The translations under genes were made by a program, and so were the position numbers. From NCBI GenBank assembly GCA_016296575.1, contig JAEDJA010000023.1, forward strand, positions 1 through 41,042: 41,042 bases of DNA. The letters run 5' to 3'. Every line of letters starts with the position of its first letter. Within the stretch, counting starts at the first letter, position 1. Below, piece by piece: positions 1 to 7,919 of this stretch. The notes below the pieces were generated by a model. It made no database searches and was not told the origin of the DNA. It saw nothing but the letters and a program-made list of their open reading frames with translations. The DNA is from Treponema sp. (GTDB lineage Bacteria; Spirochaetota; Spirochaetia; Treponematales; Treponemataceae).

Positions 1-20
1 AACGAGAAAACCCATCAAAA

Positions 21-193
21 ATTAGTATAAAATATCAAAAAAAGGATTAATTCATAAATTTGTAATGAATTATTACTAATCAGAAGTCAAAAACTCCCCC
101 AAAATTAGTAAAATCCTCGGATAATACCGAAAAAAAACACTTACCGCACGTAATTTTACTAATCCTGAGCAAAATCCGCCCACAAAATTAGTA
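21..193. repeat. 83-bp-periodic dyad repeats (TACTAAT/ATTAGTA)
   Basis: ATTAGTA occurs at 21-27, 104-110 and 187-193, and its reverse complement TACTAAT at 74-80 and 157-163. Every same-orientation interval is exactly 83 bp. This gives two complete 37-bp units (74-110 and 157-193), each an inverted pair TACTAAT-N23-ATTAGTA with a partly conserved C-rich interior, separated by 46 bp. The copy at 21-27 is probably the right arm of a third unit cut by the window edge. The function is unknown. The remaining sequence of 1-238 is AT-rich with no gene. Confidence 0.6.
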
Positions 194-238
194 AATCACT
201 TAATTTATTCCATGAAAATCACCAAAAATCAGCATAAT

Positions 239-358
239 ATGGAAAAAGAAATGATGAGTGGCAAAGTAACAAAGGGCATTGCAAAAAGAAGCAAATCTAC
301 AAAAGGATGGTGGTACGGCTTCAAAATGAGCGAAATCTGCAATGAACAGGCGATTTAG
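239..358 (+). pseudogene. Transposase fragment (IS982-like DDE transposase remnant)
   Basis: A 39-codon open stretch beginning ATG and ending TAG contains the segment KRSKSTKGWWYGFKM. This matches the conserved K.STKGW.YGFKLH block that precedes the second catalytic Asp in IS982-type DDE transposases. Everything upstream and downstream of that block is missing, so it can only be a decayed fragment. It lies just beyond the 83-bp-periodic dyads, which suggests this flank has collected mobile-element debris. The family assignment rests on one short motif; another DDE family is possible. Confidence 0.5.
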
Positions 359-385
359 AAAACTCGAATTTCGGGCTATATAGTC

Positions 386-423
386 AAAAAAAATGGTTCC
401 CCTTTCGGAGAACCAATTTTTTT
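386..423. terminator. Intrinsic terminator, downstream of the outer-membrane protein gene
   Basis: The stem is TGGTTC (394-399) with GAACCA (410-415), extended by CC/GG across one mismatch, with a TTTC loop. An A-run at 386-393 and a T-run at 417-423 flank it, so it can act in both directions. It serves the minus-strand gene ending at 450. Confidence 0.75.
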
Positions 424-449
424 AGGCTAACAAGTAGTGTCTAATTAGA

Positions 450-1877
450 TTAGAAACCAATTGTCATCTTGAAGTTGAGTTTACCTTTGTTCAACCAATC
501 TTTTCCTTCAACACGAGCTGATTCGTAGTCGATATCGAATGTTGTGAATGGTACGAAACCATCAAAGTTTACACCAAGGTAGAAGTTAGCTGGAACAAGG
601 TGGTATGTACCATCTTTTGTTTCAGCCAGTTTCTTAGCTGCATCTTTGTTAGATTCAAGTTTATAGTTTACTTCTTCACCTACGAAAGCACAAGCGATAG
701 CAGGAGTGATTGATTTTCCATCAAGGTCAATCTTATATTTTGCTTCAGCTTTCAAAGATGATACATATACTGTTTCGTTGATATCGTTTGTGTTGTAGTC
801 TGTGTATGTTTTGTCACCATCAACACCTTTTGTTACACTAGTATTGATTACATTTTTGAGTTCAGCTTCAGCACCGAATGTAAGGTTTGGTACGAGTTTT
901 GCGCTGTCCCATGCACCGATGAGTACAGAAGCAACAGCTGTTTTTGTTACACAATTTTCTTTGTCGCTTGTCCAGCTTTTGATAACACCGTTGTCAAGTT
1001 TCATAGCTACAGATACACCGTCAGATACTTTTTTACCCATGTATTTGATGTTTGTATCCTGTTTTTCAGCACCCCATCCGAAGAGTACTGCAAATACTGA
1101 AGATGTTGAGATTGATTTAGCAGTTGGAGTTGTGAGTGTAGCACCTACCTGTGGTTTCAAGTAGAATTTATCGTTCAAACCGAATTTGTATTCAGCTTTT
1201 CCGAAGTAAGCCAGATCGTTTGAATCGTATTCCCAGTATTTTTTACCAACTGTGAAGTTTTTGCTTACACCGAATTCTACACCAAGGTTTTCTACCATGT
1301 CGAATGTTACTTTTACAGCAGCAGCGTACTGGTCAGAATAGATACCAGCTGCTGGAGTTGTTTCTGAGCAGAAGTCTACTTTTACGCTGAACATTTTGTC
1401 CATAGCGTATCCTACTTCAATACCTTTAGAAGCTTTTGTACCTACAGCACCAACAGCTCCCCATTTTTCACCGTCTGTTGAAGATGTTGCAAGAACAGGT
1501 TCGAATCCACCTACTTTTGTACCAGCACCAGTAATCTGTACCCAAGCTGGACCAACGTGAAGTTTTGCATAGTCAACTGCAGCTGCTGCGTTTGAGAGAG
1601 CTCCGTTTTCTGCTTTCATTCCGTCTGTTTTGATTTTGATTTCGCCCCAAATAGCTTCATCTGATTCAGTTACTTTATCTCCGCCATCTACGAAGTTTAC
1701 TTTCAAAGATGCAGAAGTACTGTTATCAAAACCAGTTTTTTTTGTGTCGAGGTTGATTCCCCATGTTACAGAAGCACTTCCTTTAAATTCTGTTACAGCA
1801 GTATTGATTGCTGGTTCACCAGCGAACATGGCAGAAGCCATTGCTACTGCAGCAACGATTGATACGATTTTTTTCAT
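450..1877 (-). CDS. Outer-membrane beta-barrel protein (major porin-like)
   Basis: The product is 475 aa with a clear Sec signal peptide (MKKIV then a hydrophobic Ala/Met/Val core, cleavage near residue 19 after MFA). The mature chain is rich in alternating hydrophobic, aromatic, Thr, Ser and Asn residues, and ends in the strand-like KMTIGF with a C-terminal Phe, the usual BAM-recognition signature. No cysteines suggest lipidation. A strong AGGGAGGA ribosome site lies 8-9 nt before the ATG, and codon use is very even, as in an abundant protein. It resembles the large family of lineage-specific treponemal barrels, so I give no gene symbol; porin activity is inferred from barrel features only. 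It is divergent from a recombinase across 80 bp and has its own terminator. Confidence 0.8.
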   Translation of the reverse strand: MKKIVSIVAAVAMASAMFAGEPAINTAVTEFKGSASVTWGINLDTKKTGFDNSTSASLKVNFVDGGDKVTESDEAIWGEIKIKTDGMKAENGALSNAAAAVDYAKLHVGPAWVQITGAGTKVGGFEPVLATSSTDGEKWGAVGAVGTKASKGIEVGYAMDKMFSVKVDFCSETTPAAGIYSDQYAAAVKVTFDMVENLGVEFGVSKNFTVGKKYWEYDSNDLAYFGKAEYKFGLNDKFYLKPQVGATLTTPTAKSISTSSVFAVLFGWGAEKQDTNIKYMGKKVSDGVSVAMKLDNGVIKSWTSDKENCVTKTAVASVLIGAWDSAKLVPNLTFGAEAELKNVINTSVTKGVDGDKTYTDYNTNDINETVYVSSLKAEAKYKIDLDGKSITPAIACAFVGEEVNYKLESNKDAAKKLAETKDGTYHLVPANFYLGVNFDGFVPFTTFDIDYESARVEGKDWLNKGKLNFKMTIGF

Positions 1878-1913
1878 TTTAAAAAAATCCTCCCTTTAAA
1901 GTGAAATCTTGTT

Positions 1914-1942
1914 TTGGCGATAAATGAATAAATAAATAAAAT
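1914..1942 (+). promoter_or_regulatory. Sigma-70 promoter for the serine recombinase
   Basis: TTGGCG (1914-1919), 17-bp spacer, TAAAAT (1937-1942). The predicted start point (about 1949) falls within the GTGAGG ribosome-site-like sequence (1945-1950), so the leader would be only about 8-9 nt. Confidence 0.45.
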
Positions 1943-1957
1943 TTGTGAGGCTTTTTT

Positions 1958-2569
1958 ATGATTTATGGTTATGTTCGCGTTAGTACTGATAAGCAGACTG
2001 TGGAAAATCAGCGGTTCGAAATTATGAGATTTGCAGAAGAAAAGGGGATAAAGATTGACCGTTGGATTGAAGAGACAATTAGTGGTACTGTTGACCCGGA
2101 AAAACGGCTATTAGGAAGGCTCATCGTTCATATGAAAAAAGATGACGTACTTGTGTGTTCTGAGCTGTCCAGACTAGGAAGAAATATGTTTATGATAATG
2201 ACTGTTCTGAATGAAATGCTACGACGAAATATCAAAATTATGACTGTAAAAGAAAAATATGAACTTGGTGATGACATTTTAAGTAAAGTTCTGGCTTTTT
2301 CTTTTAGTATTTCCGCAGAAATTGAAAGGACCTTACTTTCGCAGCGAACAACTGAATCATTGAGACGGCTAAAAGCGGAAGGAAAACATCTTGGAAGGCC
2401 TAAGGGAAGATGTAATGATTCCTATAAACTTACAGGACTTGAAAAGGAAATTATTAATATGAAAAAATCAGGAAAGACAGTTCATCAGATTTGTGAATAT
2501 TTTGATGTTTCTACCGGTACCTTGTATTCGCACCTTAAAAGAGAGGGAATATATGACAGTATATGGTAG
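1958..2569 (+). CDS. Serine site-specific recombinase (invertase/resolvase family)
   Basis: This 203-aa protein has the resolvase N-terminal domain: YGYVRVSTDKQ near the start with the nucleophilic Ser at residue 9, then the SELSRLGRN motif, the long E-helix, and a C-terminal helix-turn-helix of about 45 residues (KTVHQICEYFDVSTGTLYSH region). Size and order match small DNA invertases such as Pin and Mpi, as opposed to large serine integrases. Such enzymes synapse two short dyad sites and invert or delete the DNA between them. It is divergent from the outer-membrane barrel gene, a common arrangement where surface proteins are phase-varied, but I found no inverted pair of sites flanking a promoter here. 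The target is therefore unknown and may lie elsewhere. Confidence 0.9.
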   Translation: MIYGYVRVSTDKQTVENQRFEIMRFAEEKGIKIDRWIEETISGTVDPEKRLLGRLIVHMKKDDVLVCSELSRLGRNMFMIMTVLNEMLRRNIKIMTVKEKYELGDDILSKVLAFSFSISAEIERTLLSQRTTESLRRLKAEGKHLGRPKGRCNDSYKLTGLEKEIINMKKSGKTVHQICEYFDVSTGTLYSHLKREGIYDSIW

Positions 2570-2596
2570 ATAAAGGTTGAAAATTACTACCATATA
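2560..2596. repeat. Perfect 10-bp inverted repeat over the recombinase stop codon
   Basis: TATATGGTAG (2560-2569) and CTACCATATA (2587-2596) are perfect reverse complements with a 17-nt loop. The left arm contains the TAG stop of the recombinase. The right arm lies in the spacer of the promoter for the next gene. There is no U-run, so it is a poor terminator; it could be an operator or a recombinase dyad. Confidence 0.6.
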
Positions 2597-2605
2597 TAAG
2601 ATAAT
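2577..2605 (+). promoter_or_regulatory. Sigma-70 promoter for the TIGR03546/TIGR03545 pair
   Basis: TTGAAA (2577-2582), 17-bp spacer, GATAAT (2600-2605). Only 8 nt separate the -10 from the ATG at 2614 and no Shine-Dalgarno is present, so the transcript is probably leaderless or nearly so. Confidence 0.55.
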
Positions 2606-2613
2606 TAACTAAC

Positions 2614-3129
2614 ATGTTAAGGTATCTTATTAAAATAATTAAGCTGTTGAATTCAAACTCAAAAGCTTCGCAGGTTGCAAATTCGTTTTGTGTAGGACTA
2701 GTTTTGGGACTTATGCCAAAGGGAAATTTGTTGTGGTTCATCCTTTTTGTGTTCTTCCTTTTTGTCCGATTTCAGAAATCTTGTTACGGACTTATGATTC
2801 TTATTGGATCCCTCATTTCACCTTTGATAGATCCCTTTTTTGATCAACTTGGCTATTTGATTCTTACTTACGAACCAATGGAACCTTATTTTTCTGCTCT
2901 CCTCGATGTACCTTTTGTAGGATTCACACGCTTTAACAACACTGTAGTTTGTGGCTCACTTGCAGGTTCTCTAATCTGTTATATTCCGGTGTTTTTGATT
3001 GCATACGGAATTATTCGTCTGTGGCGGCATTTTATTGCACCAAAACTGAATCAGTTAAAAATTGTACAGGCTTTGTATAAAATCCCGCTTGTTTCAAAAA
3101 TAACTAAATTGCTTACGGAGACAGATTAA
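2614..3129 (+). CDS. TIGR03546 family membrane protein
   Basis: The product is 171 aa with two strongly hydrophobic stretches (about residues 42-77 and 111-138), each long enough for one or two transmembrane helices. The short N-terminal amphipathic segment LRYLIKIIKLLNS is followed by a VGLVLGLMPKGN motif typical of this family, which is related to DUF2062. It lies directly upstream of a TIGR03545 gene, the diagnostic partner, and the two overlap by one base (TAATG), implying translational coupling. The biochemical role of the pair is not established. No ribosome site precedes the ATG, consistent with a leaderless start from the promoter at 2577-2605. Confidence 0.8.
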   Translation: MLRYLIKIIKLLNSNSKASQVANSFCVGLVLGLMPKGNLLWFILFVFFLFVRFQKSCYGLMILIGSLISPLIDPFFDQLGYLILTYEPMEPYFSALLDVPFVGFTRFNNTVVCGSLAGSLICYIPVFLIAYGIIRLWRHFIAPKLNQLKIVQALYKIPLVSKITKLLTETD

Positions 3130-5378
3130 TGGACAAAGAAATTAAAGAAGCTGCTGTAAGTGAAAAACCTAAAAAGGCTAAACGGGCAAAAAAGACACCT
3201 AAAATGCTGCCAATGAAAAAAGCTCCTAAAATGTTCAAAAAGACATACAGGGAGAAAAAATTCAAAAAGAAGATTTTAAAACGAATTTACATTCCAAGTG
3301 ATCTTGACCTGGTAAAATCGGTATATTCGTTGGAAACTGATGAAAAAGGCCGTAAATTTTATGTAAATAATCTTGATCGCAACCTGGAAACTGCTAAAAT
3401 CAAACGGCTTAAAGTTGTAGCAAAACAGATTAAAAAGAATAAAAAGGGCATACGCATTCTGCCATTGATAATTACGGTAGCAGTTTTTAGCTTTGTATTT
3501 ACCATGGTTGTTACTTTTAAGAATGTTGTTGTAAAAAAAGGAATTGTTTACGGAATGCAGAAGGTTTTCCAGGCCAAAACCGACGTCCAAAAGGTAGATG
3601 TTTCTTTCCTCAAATCCTATATCAAAATTAACGGCCTTGCCCAGGCAAATAAAGACAGTCCAATGACAAACATTTTCCAGATTGATGAAATTAACCTGGA
3701 TTTTAATCTTACTGAACTGTTGAAAGGTAAATTTTATGCGGAAAAACTTGCCATAGAAGGTGTGGCCATTGGTACAGAACGAAAATCAAGTGGTGCACTT
3801 CCTGCAGTCGTAAAAAAAGAAAAAAAAGAGGATAGTAAAGTCGATAAACAGATGAAAGAAGCCCAGGAAAAACTTACAGTGGCTGCTCAAAAGGAGCTTA
3901 GATCCATGTTTGATAAGTTTAATCCTGAAAATATTCTTTCTGATATGCAGTACAGTCTCAAATCTCCTGAACTTGCCAAAACTCTGACTAAAGATGTTCA
4001 GAAAAAAGTGGAGAAATGGGCTGCAGTACCGGGACAGATAGAAAAAGATTACAATGAATTTTCAAAAAGTGTAGAAACTGTAGTAAAAACGGATTGGAAT
4101 AATATTACTGATCTTATACAGATAAAAAATGCTATTGAAGCCATTACAAAATCTATAAATGATGGAAAAGCTCTTTCTGAAACTGTAAATCAAACTATAA
4201 ATGAAGTTAAAGCTGACAGTATGCTTGTAAAAACTTACGGTGAACAGGTTGCTCAGGCTGTAACAGACGATACAAATCTTGTTGATAACAAAATCAAAGA
4301 AATGAAGGCACTTTACTCAGTGGATGGCGTCAGAAAAGTAATGAACGAATCTGTTGAGTCTCTTATCTACCAGCTTTCGGGAAAATATTATCCATATGTT
4401 CAGAAAGCCCTGGAAGCTGCAAAGTCCATTCAAGAAAAACCAAAAGAGCCAAAAAAAGAAAAGAAAGCTTCTCCTGAACGATTAAAAGGACGCAATATTT
4501 ACTATAAAAAAGATACTGTTCCAAAACTGCGTATTGATGAGGTGGCTGCTTCCGGTTATGAAAAAGGAACGGATTCACTATTATTCAAAGGATCAGCAAA
4601 AAATATTTCCAGCGATCAGAATATAACAAATAAACCTTCCATAATTAACGCTGATTTTAAGGTTATGGGGCGTCCAAATTCTGCCAAAGTTGTAGTTGAT
4701 GTTCGTGATAATTCAACTGCACCTATGGTTTCTGCAGATTATGATGGAAAAGACTGGATTATCAATGCTGATGCCGGTGCTTTTGCTTTGAAATCTACTT
4801 CCGAGATTATTGCAAAGCTTTCTGCCGAAAATGACGGTTCTTTCTCCCTTGGTGGAACACTGGATATGGCAGTTTCAGAAATGACCGGAATGGATCTTGG
4901 AAATGAAGTGGTAAACAGAGTATATCAAAAGGCTCTTTCCAAAGTTGACCGCCTTACTGTTGGATTTACCTGCTACAAAGAAAAAGATGATTACCTTAAG
5001 GTTACACTGGATAACCCTGAACTGCTTGGAAAACAGCTTTCTGAACCGGTTATAAAAGCCTTTACGGAAGAAGTAGAAAATTTTGTTAATGAAGCAAAAG
5101 AAAAAGTAAAAAACTTGCTTTCGGAACAAACAGGTGGACTTTCTGATCAGCTTTTAAAATTCTCCAGCATGGAAGAGCTTTTGAATGCACAGAAAAATAA
5201 TCTTGCAGCACTGGAAAAACAGCTGAACGAAAAGAAAGTAGAGCTTGAAAATCGTGTAAAAGCCCAGGCAACAGAAAAAGTTAATCAGGCCAAGGATGAA
5301 GCAAAAAAACAGATAGAAAATCAGACTAAAGAAACAATGAAAGATTTAACAAACGGAATGAAAGGTCTGTTTCGTTGA
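3129..5378 (+). CDS. TIGR03545 family protein (large, single-pass, coiled-coil)
   Basis: The product is 749 aa. A very Lys-rich cytoplasmic N-terminus of about 105 residues is followed by one transmembrane helix (about residues 112-131), then a long extracytoplasmic region. An AsmA/DUF748-like beta segment lies near 150-210 (KVDVSFLKSYIKINGLA, FNLTELLKGKFYAEKLAIEG). Long charged helical regions follow, then a second beta-rich domain at about 475-610 and a C-terminal coiled coil at about 660-735. The AsmA-like resemblance is my reading of the beta pattern and suggests an envelope or lipid-transfer role, unproven. It is coupled to the TIGR03546 gene by a TAATG overlap. Confidence 0.8.
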   Translation: MDKEIKEAAVSEKPKKAKRAKKTPKMLPMKKAPKMFKKTYREKKFKKKILKRIYIPSDLDLVKSVYSLETDEKGRKFYVNNLDRNLETAKIKRLKVVAKQIKKNKKGIRILPLIITVAVFSFVFTMVVTFKNVVVKKGIVYGMQKVFQAKTDVQKVDVSFLKSYIKINGLAQANKDSPMTNIFQIDEINLDFNLTELLKGKFYAEKLAIEGVAIGTERKSSGALPAVVKKEKKEDSKVDKQMKEAQEKLTVAAQKELRSMFDKFNPENILSDMQYSLKSPELAKTLTKDVQKKVEKWAAVPGQIEKDYNEFSKSVETVVKTDWNNITDLIQIKNAIEAITKSINDGKALSETVNQTINEVKADSMLVKTYGEQVAQAVTDDTNLVDNKIKEMKALYSVDGVRKVMNESVESLIYQLSGKYYPYVQKALEAAKSIQEKPKEPKKEKKASPERLKGRNIYYKKDTVPKLRIDEVAASGYEKGTDSLLFKGSAKNISSDQNITNKPSIINADFKVMGRPNSAKVVVDVRDNSTAPMVSADYDGKDWIINADAGAFALKSTSEIIAKLSAENDGSFSLGGTLDMAVSEMTGMDLGNEVVNRVYQKALSKVDRLTVGFTCYKEKDDYLKVTLDNPELLGKQLSEPVIKAFTEEVENFVNEAKEKVKNLLSEQTGGLSDQLLKFSSMEELLNAQKNNLAALEKQLNEKKVELENRVKAQATEKVNQAKDEAKKQIENQTKETMKDLTNGMKGLFR

Positions 5379-5403
5379 AAATAGCACTGAATGTTGGTAT
5401 AAT
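5375..5403 (+). promoter_or_regulatory. Near-consensus sigma-70 promoter for bactofilin
   Basis: TTGAAA (5375-5380), 17-bp spacer, TATAAT (5398-5403). The ATG begins at 5410, only 6 nt after the -10 and at the expected transcription start, and no Shine-Dalgarno exists. This is a strong leaderless candidate. The -35 overlaps the stop codon of the upstream gene. Confidence 0.75.
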
Positions 5404-5409
5404 ATAGAT

Positions 5410-5772
5410 ATGTTTGATGTAAAAGACACTGACTTTTTTGATATGGAAGACGCCGCTTTTGATACAATTATCGAAAACGACATTTCTTTCACTGGAAATA
5501 TGAAATTTGTAAAGCCAATGCTTATCCGTGGTACTATCAAAGGAACAATTTCGTCGGAAAGTGATCTGGTTATTGATACAGGTGCAGAGATTAATGCAGA
5601 CATCAAGGCTTCCCGTGTTCTTATTAAGGGTATAGTAAAGGGCAATGTTGAAGCTGACAATCTGGTTTTTGTAACTGCAAAGGGTTCTTTGGATGGCGAT
5701 ATAACCACAAAAAAAGTTGTACTTGAACCTGGTTGTCTTTTTTCCGGTAAGTGTACCATGCTTAAGGCATAA
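5410..5772 (+). CDS. Bactofilin (polymer-forming cytoskeletal protein)
   Basis: The product is 120 aa. After a 25-residue acidic N-terminal tail comes a right-handed beta-helix of short repeating strands (FTGNMKFVKPMLIRGTIKG, VIDTGAEINADIKA, VLIKGIVKGNVEADN, TAKGSLDGDITTKKV), the DUF583 pattern with Gly at turns. Bactofilins self-assemble without nucleotide into filaments that scaffold cell-wall or flagellar-envelope features; in helical bacteria they influence cell shape. Length is normal for the family. It sits between the envelope gene TIGR03545 and a secreted TPR protein, consistent with a morphogenesis role. It is transcribed from its own promoter and lacks a ribosome site. Confidence 0.9.
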   Translation: MFDVKDTDFFDMEDAAFDTIIENDISFTGNMKFVKPMLIRGTIKGTISSESDLVIDTGAEINADIKASRVLIKGIVKGNVEADNLVFVTAKGSLDGDITTKKVVLEPGCLFSGKCTMLKA

Positions 5773-5781
5773 GGAATCAAT

Positions 5782-6396
5782 ATGAAAAAACTGGTTCTTC
5801 TGATTATTCTTTCTATCAATATTACACTTGCATTTTCACAGACAAAGGATGCATTGGTTCTGTATCATAATGGTAAATATGCTGAAGCTATTTCGGTTTG
5901 TGAACAGGAACTTATTGAAACTCCAGGCCGCATTGAGTCTTATGTAGTAATGTGCTGGGCTCTGGTAAAAAACCGTCAGTACAATGAAGCTGAAATTCGT
6001 GCTGAAGAAGGACTTAAACTGAGTCCTTACGATCTGCGTCTTATTGAAATTCTTGGTGAAGCAAAGTACTACCTTGGAAAAAATAACGGTGCTATGGAAC
6101 AGTTCCAGAAATATGTTGCTTCTGCTCCGGAAAATGGATCCAGATCTGGCATGGCTTATAAATTGATGGGCGAAATCTACATTAAACAGCAGAAATACCA
6201 TCATGCTGATATTGCACTTTCCTGTGCCGTAAAACGAGAACCGCTTATGGATACATGGTGGGTACGAGTTGGTTATGCCCGTGAAATGGCTGGTAACTAC
6301 CGTGAAAGTATGCTGGCTTACGAAGAAGCACTGCGCCTGAATTCGTCAAATATTGATGCAAAAAGTGGCCGTGAACGTGTTGCCCAAAAACTCTAG
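5782..6396 (+). CDS. Secreted tetratricopeptide-repeat protein
   Basis: The product is 204 aa with a signal peptide (MKKLVLLIILSINITLAFS) lacking a lipobox Cys, so probably periplasmic. At least four TPR units follow (GKYAEAISVCEQELIETP, RQYNEAEIRAEEGLKLSP, GKNNGAMEQFQKYVASAP, GNYRESMLAYEEALRLNS), the 34-residue helix-turn-helix pattern used for protein-protein scaffolding. It starts 9 bp after bactofilin with an AAGGA ribosome site and is likely cotranscribed. A partner is not predictable from sequence; proximity suggests envelope assembly. Confidence 0.85.
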   Translation: MKKLVLLIILSINITLAFSQTKDALVLYHNGKYAEAISVCEQELIETPGRIESYVVMCWALVKNRQYNEAEIRAEEGLKLSPYDLRLIEILGEAKYYLGKNNGAMEQFQKYVASAPENGSRSGMAYKLMGEIYIKQQKYHHADIALSCAVKREPLMDTWWVRVGYAREMAGNYRESMLAYEEALRLNSSNIDAKSGRERVAQKL

Positions 6397-7846
6397 TTTA
6401 TCTTCTGTAAAAGTAAGATTTGAGACTCTTGGATGCCGCCTGAATCAGATTGAAAGTGAGGCGGCTGCCAGTTTTTTTACTGAATTAGGGTTTTCCGTAC
6501 AAATGGAAAGTCTTTCCGCAAAGACACCAGGTGATGATAACATCCTTCTTTTTGTGTTGAATACCTGCGCCGTAACACAGAAATCAGAACAGAAAGCCCG
6601 CCGATTAATCCGTCTTATGTTGAAAAATTTTTCCAATGTGGCAGTTCTTGTTACCGGATGTTATGCTCAGCTTAGACCAAAAGAAATTGCTTCCATGGAT
6701 AAAAGAATCTGCGTGTTGAAAGGCCAGCTAAAAAGCCGCATTGAAAAAGCTCCTGAAATTCTTGCTGATTATCTAAATAAATGCGCTGAATGGAATCCTT
6801 CTGGTTTTGCTGAATATCTTACAAAAGAAATTGAGTCACTTCCTGTAGAAAAACCTGATTTTCCAGAAAATTCATTTAAGCTTGCCACCGATTCATTTAT
6901 TGCACATTCAAGGTCATCACTTAAAATTCAGGACGGCTGCAATAATAAATGTTCCTACTGCACCATATGTATTGCGCGTGGACACAGTGTTTCTCTGGAT
7001 GTTCAAACTGTTCTTGAGCGTGTTAAAGCTCTGGAAAAGGCAGGTCAGAGTGAGATTGTTATTACTACCATAAATATCGGACAGTATAAAGGAGCGTGGA
7101 AAGGCGGTTTTTTGAACTTTACAGAGCTTTTAAAACTTTGTCTTGAAATTACTTCAAAAATTCGTTTCCGTATATCAAGTCTTTATCCTGAAGTTGTTGA
7201 TGATGAATTTTGTAATGTAATCAAAAATCCACGAGTTCAACCACATTTTCATCTTTCTGTTCAAAGCGGAAGTAACACTGTTCTTGAAGCGATGAACCGC
7301 CGCTATAAAAGTGCCGATGTTGAAGAAGCCTGCAGACGGCTCCGGTTAGCCAAAGAAAATCCTTTTATAGCCTGTGATTTAATTACTGGTTTTCCTGGCG
7401 AAACAGAAGAGTGCTTTAAGGAAACAATGAAACTGGCAGAAAATTGTGCCTTTGCCTGGATCCACGCATTTCCATATTCAGAACGGCCTGGAACTGCAGC
7501 CATCAATTTTAAAAATAAGGTGCCTCAAAGCATAAGCGGAGATCGTGCTAAAAAACTTACAGACTTTGCCATCAGTTCAAAGATTAATTATATAGAAGAA
7601 AATATTGGTAAAGAACTTTTTGCCGTTCTTGAATTGAACCGTGCTCCAAAAACCGTTTCTTTTGATGGCACTAGATTCAGGGTTTTCCATGCTGTAACCG
7701 AAAATTTCCTTCATGTAGAAATTACTGTTCCTGAAGATGAAGCTGTAAAAATAAAAAAAGCCGCCGTCCGGGTAAAAATAACCGAAATTATGGAAGAAAA
7801 TTTAAGAAAGGGCGGTGAATTGGAATGTAAAGGGCAGCTTGTCTAG
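6353..7846 (+). CDS. mtaB: tRNA t6A37 methylthiotransferase, MtaB-type radical SAM enzyme
   Basis: Three N-terminal UPF0004 cysteines are visible (LGCRLNQIE C28, NTCAVTQ C72, TGCYAQLRP C103), as is the radical-SAM triad GCNNKCSYC (C196, C200, C203, counted from the ATG at 6353). A TRAM-like C-terminal region follows. MtaB adds a methylthio group to t6A at position 37 of ANN-decoding tRNAs, using two Fe-S clusters. Here the usual TIPYARG after the triad reads TICIARG. The start is uncertain: the ATG at 6353 overlaps the TPR gene by 44 bp and has no ribosome site, homology only begins near residue 20, and GTG/TTG codons at 6365-6380 are alternatives. Reinitiation after the upstream stop at 6394 is plausible. 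Confidence 0.85.
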   Translation: MMQKVAVNVLPKNSSLSSVKVRFETLGCRLNQIESEAAASFFTELGFSVQMESLSAKTPGDDNILLFVLNTCAVTQKSEQKARRLIRLMLKNFSNVAVLVTGCYAQLRPKEIASMDKRICVLKGQLKSRIEKAPEILADYLNKCAEWNPSGFAEYLTKEIESLPVEKPDFPENSFKLATDSFIAHSRSSLKIQDGCNNKCSYCTICIARGHSVSLDVQTVLERVKALEKAGQSEIVITTINIGQYKGAWKGGFLNFTELLKLCLEITSKIRFRISSLYPEVVDDEFCNVIKNPRVQPHFHLSVQSGSNTVLEAMNRRYKSADVEEACRRLRLAKENPFIACDLITGFPGETEECFKETMKLAENCAFAWIHAFPYSERPGTAAINFKNKVPQSISGDRAKKLTDFAISSKINYIEENIGKELFAVLELNRAPKTVSFDGTRFRVFHAVTENFLHVEITVPEDEAVKIKKAAVRVKITEIMEENLRKGGELECKGQLV

Positions 7847-7862
7847 GTGATGAAACGGCCCC

Positions 7863-7919
7863 TTGGTAGTACAGCTTGAGTTTGGTAGTGCAGCTTGAAT
7901 TTGGTAGTACAGCTTATTT
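7863..7919. repeat. Three 19-bp tandem repeats
   Basis: Units of TTGGTAGTACAGCTTGAGT begin at 7863, 7882 and 7901, the second differing at two positions and the third diverging at its last few bases. They fill the 67-bp gap between convergent genes and run into the last codons of the RarA gene. Confidence 0.85.

Noticed and set aside
74..193. CRISPR array or integron attC sites in the 83-bp-periodic dyads
   Set aside because: Only two full units are present, their interiors diverge, the 46-bp spacing is long for spacers, and the cores do not match attC (RYYYAAC/GTTRRRY).
802..1164. Open frames antisense to the barrel gene
   Set aside because: They are mirror frames of a gene with strong coding bias and have no ribosome site or recognisable product.
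1878..1957. Possible invertible promoter between the barrel gene and the recombinase
   Set aside because: No inverted repeat pair flanks either promoter in this 80-bp gap, and no Mpi-type consensus site is visible.
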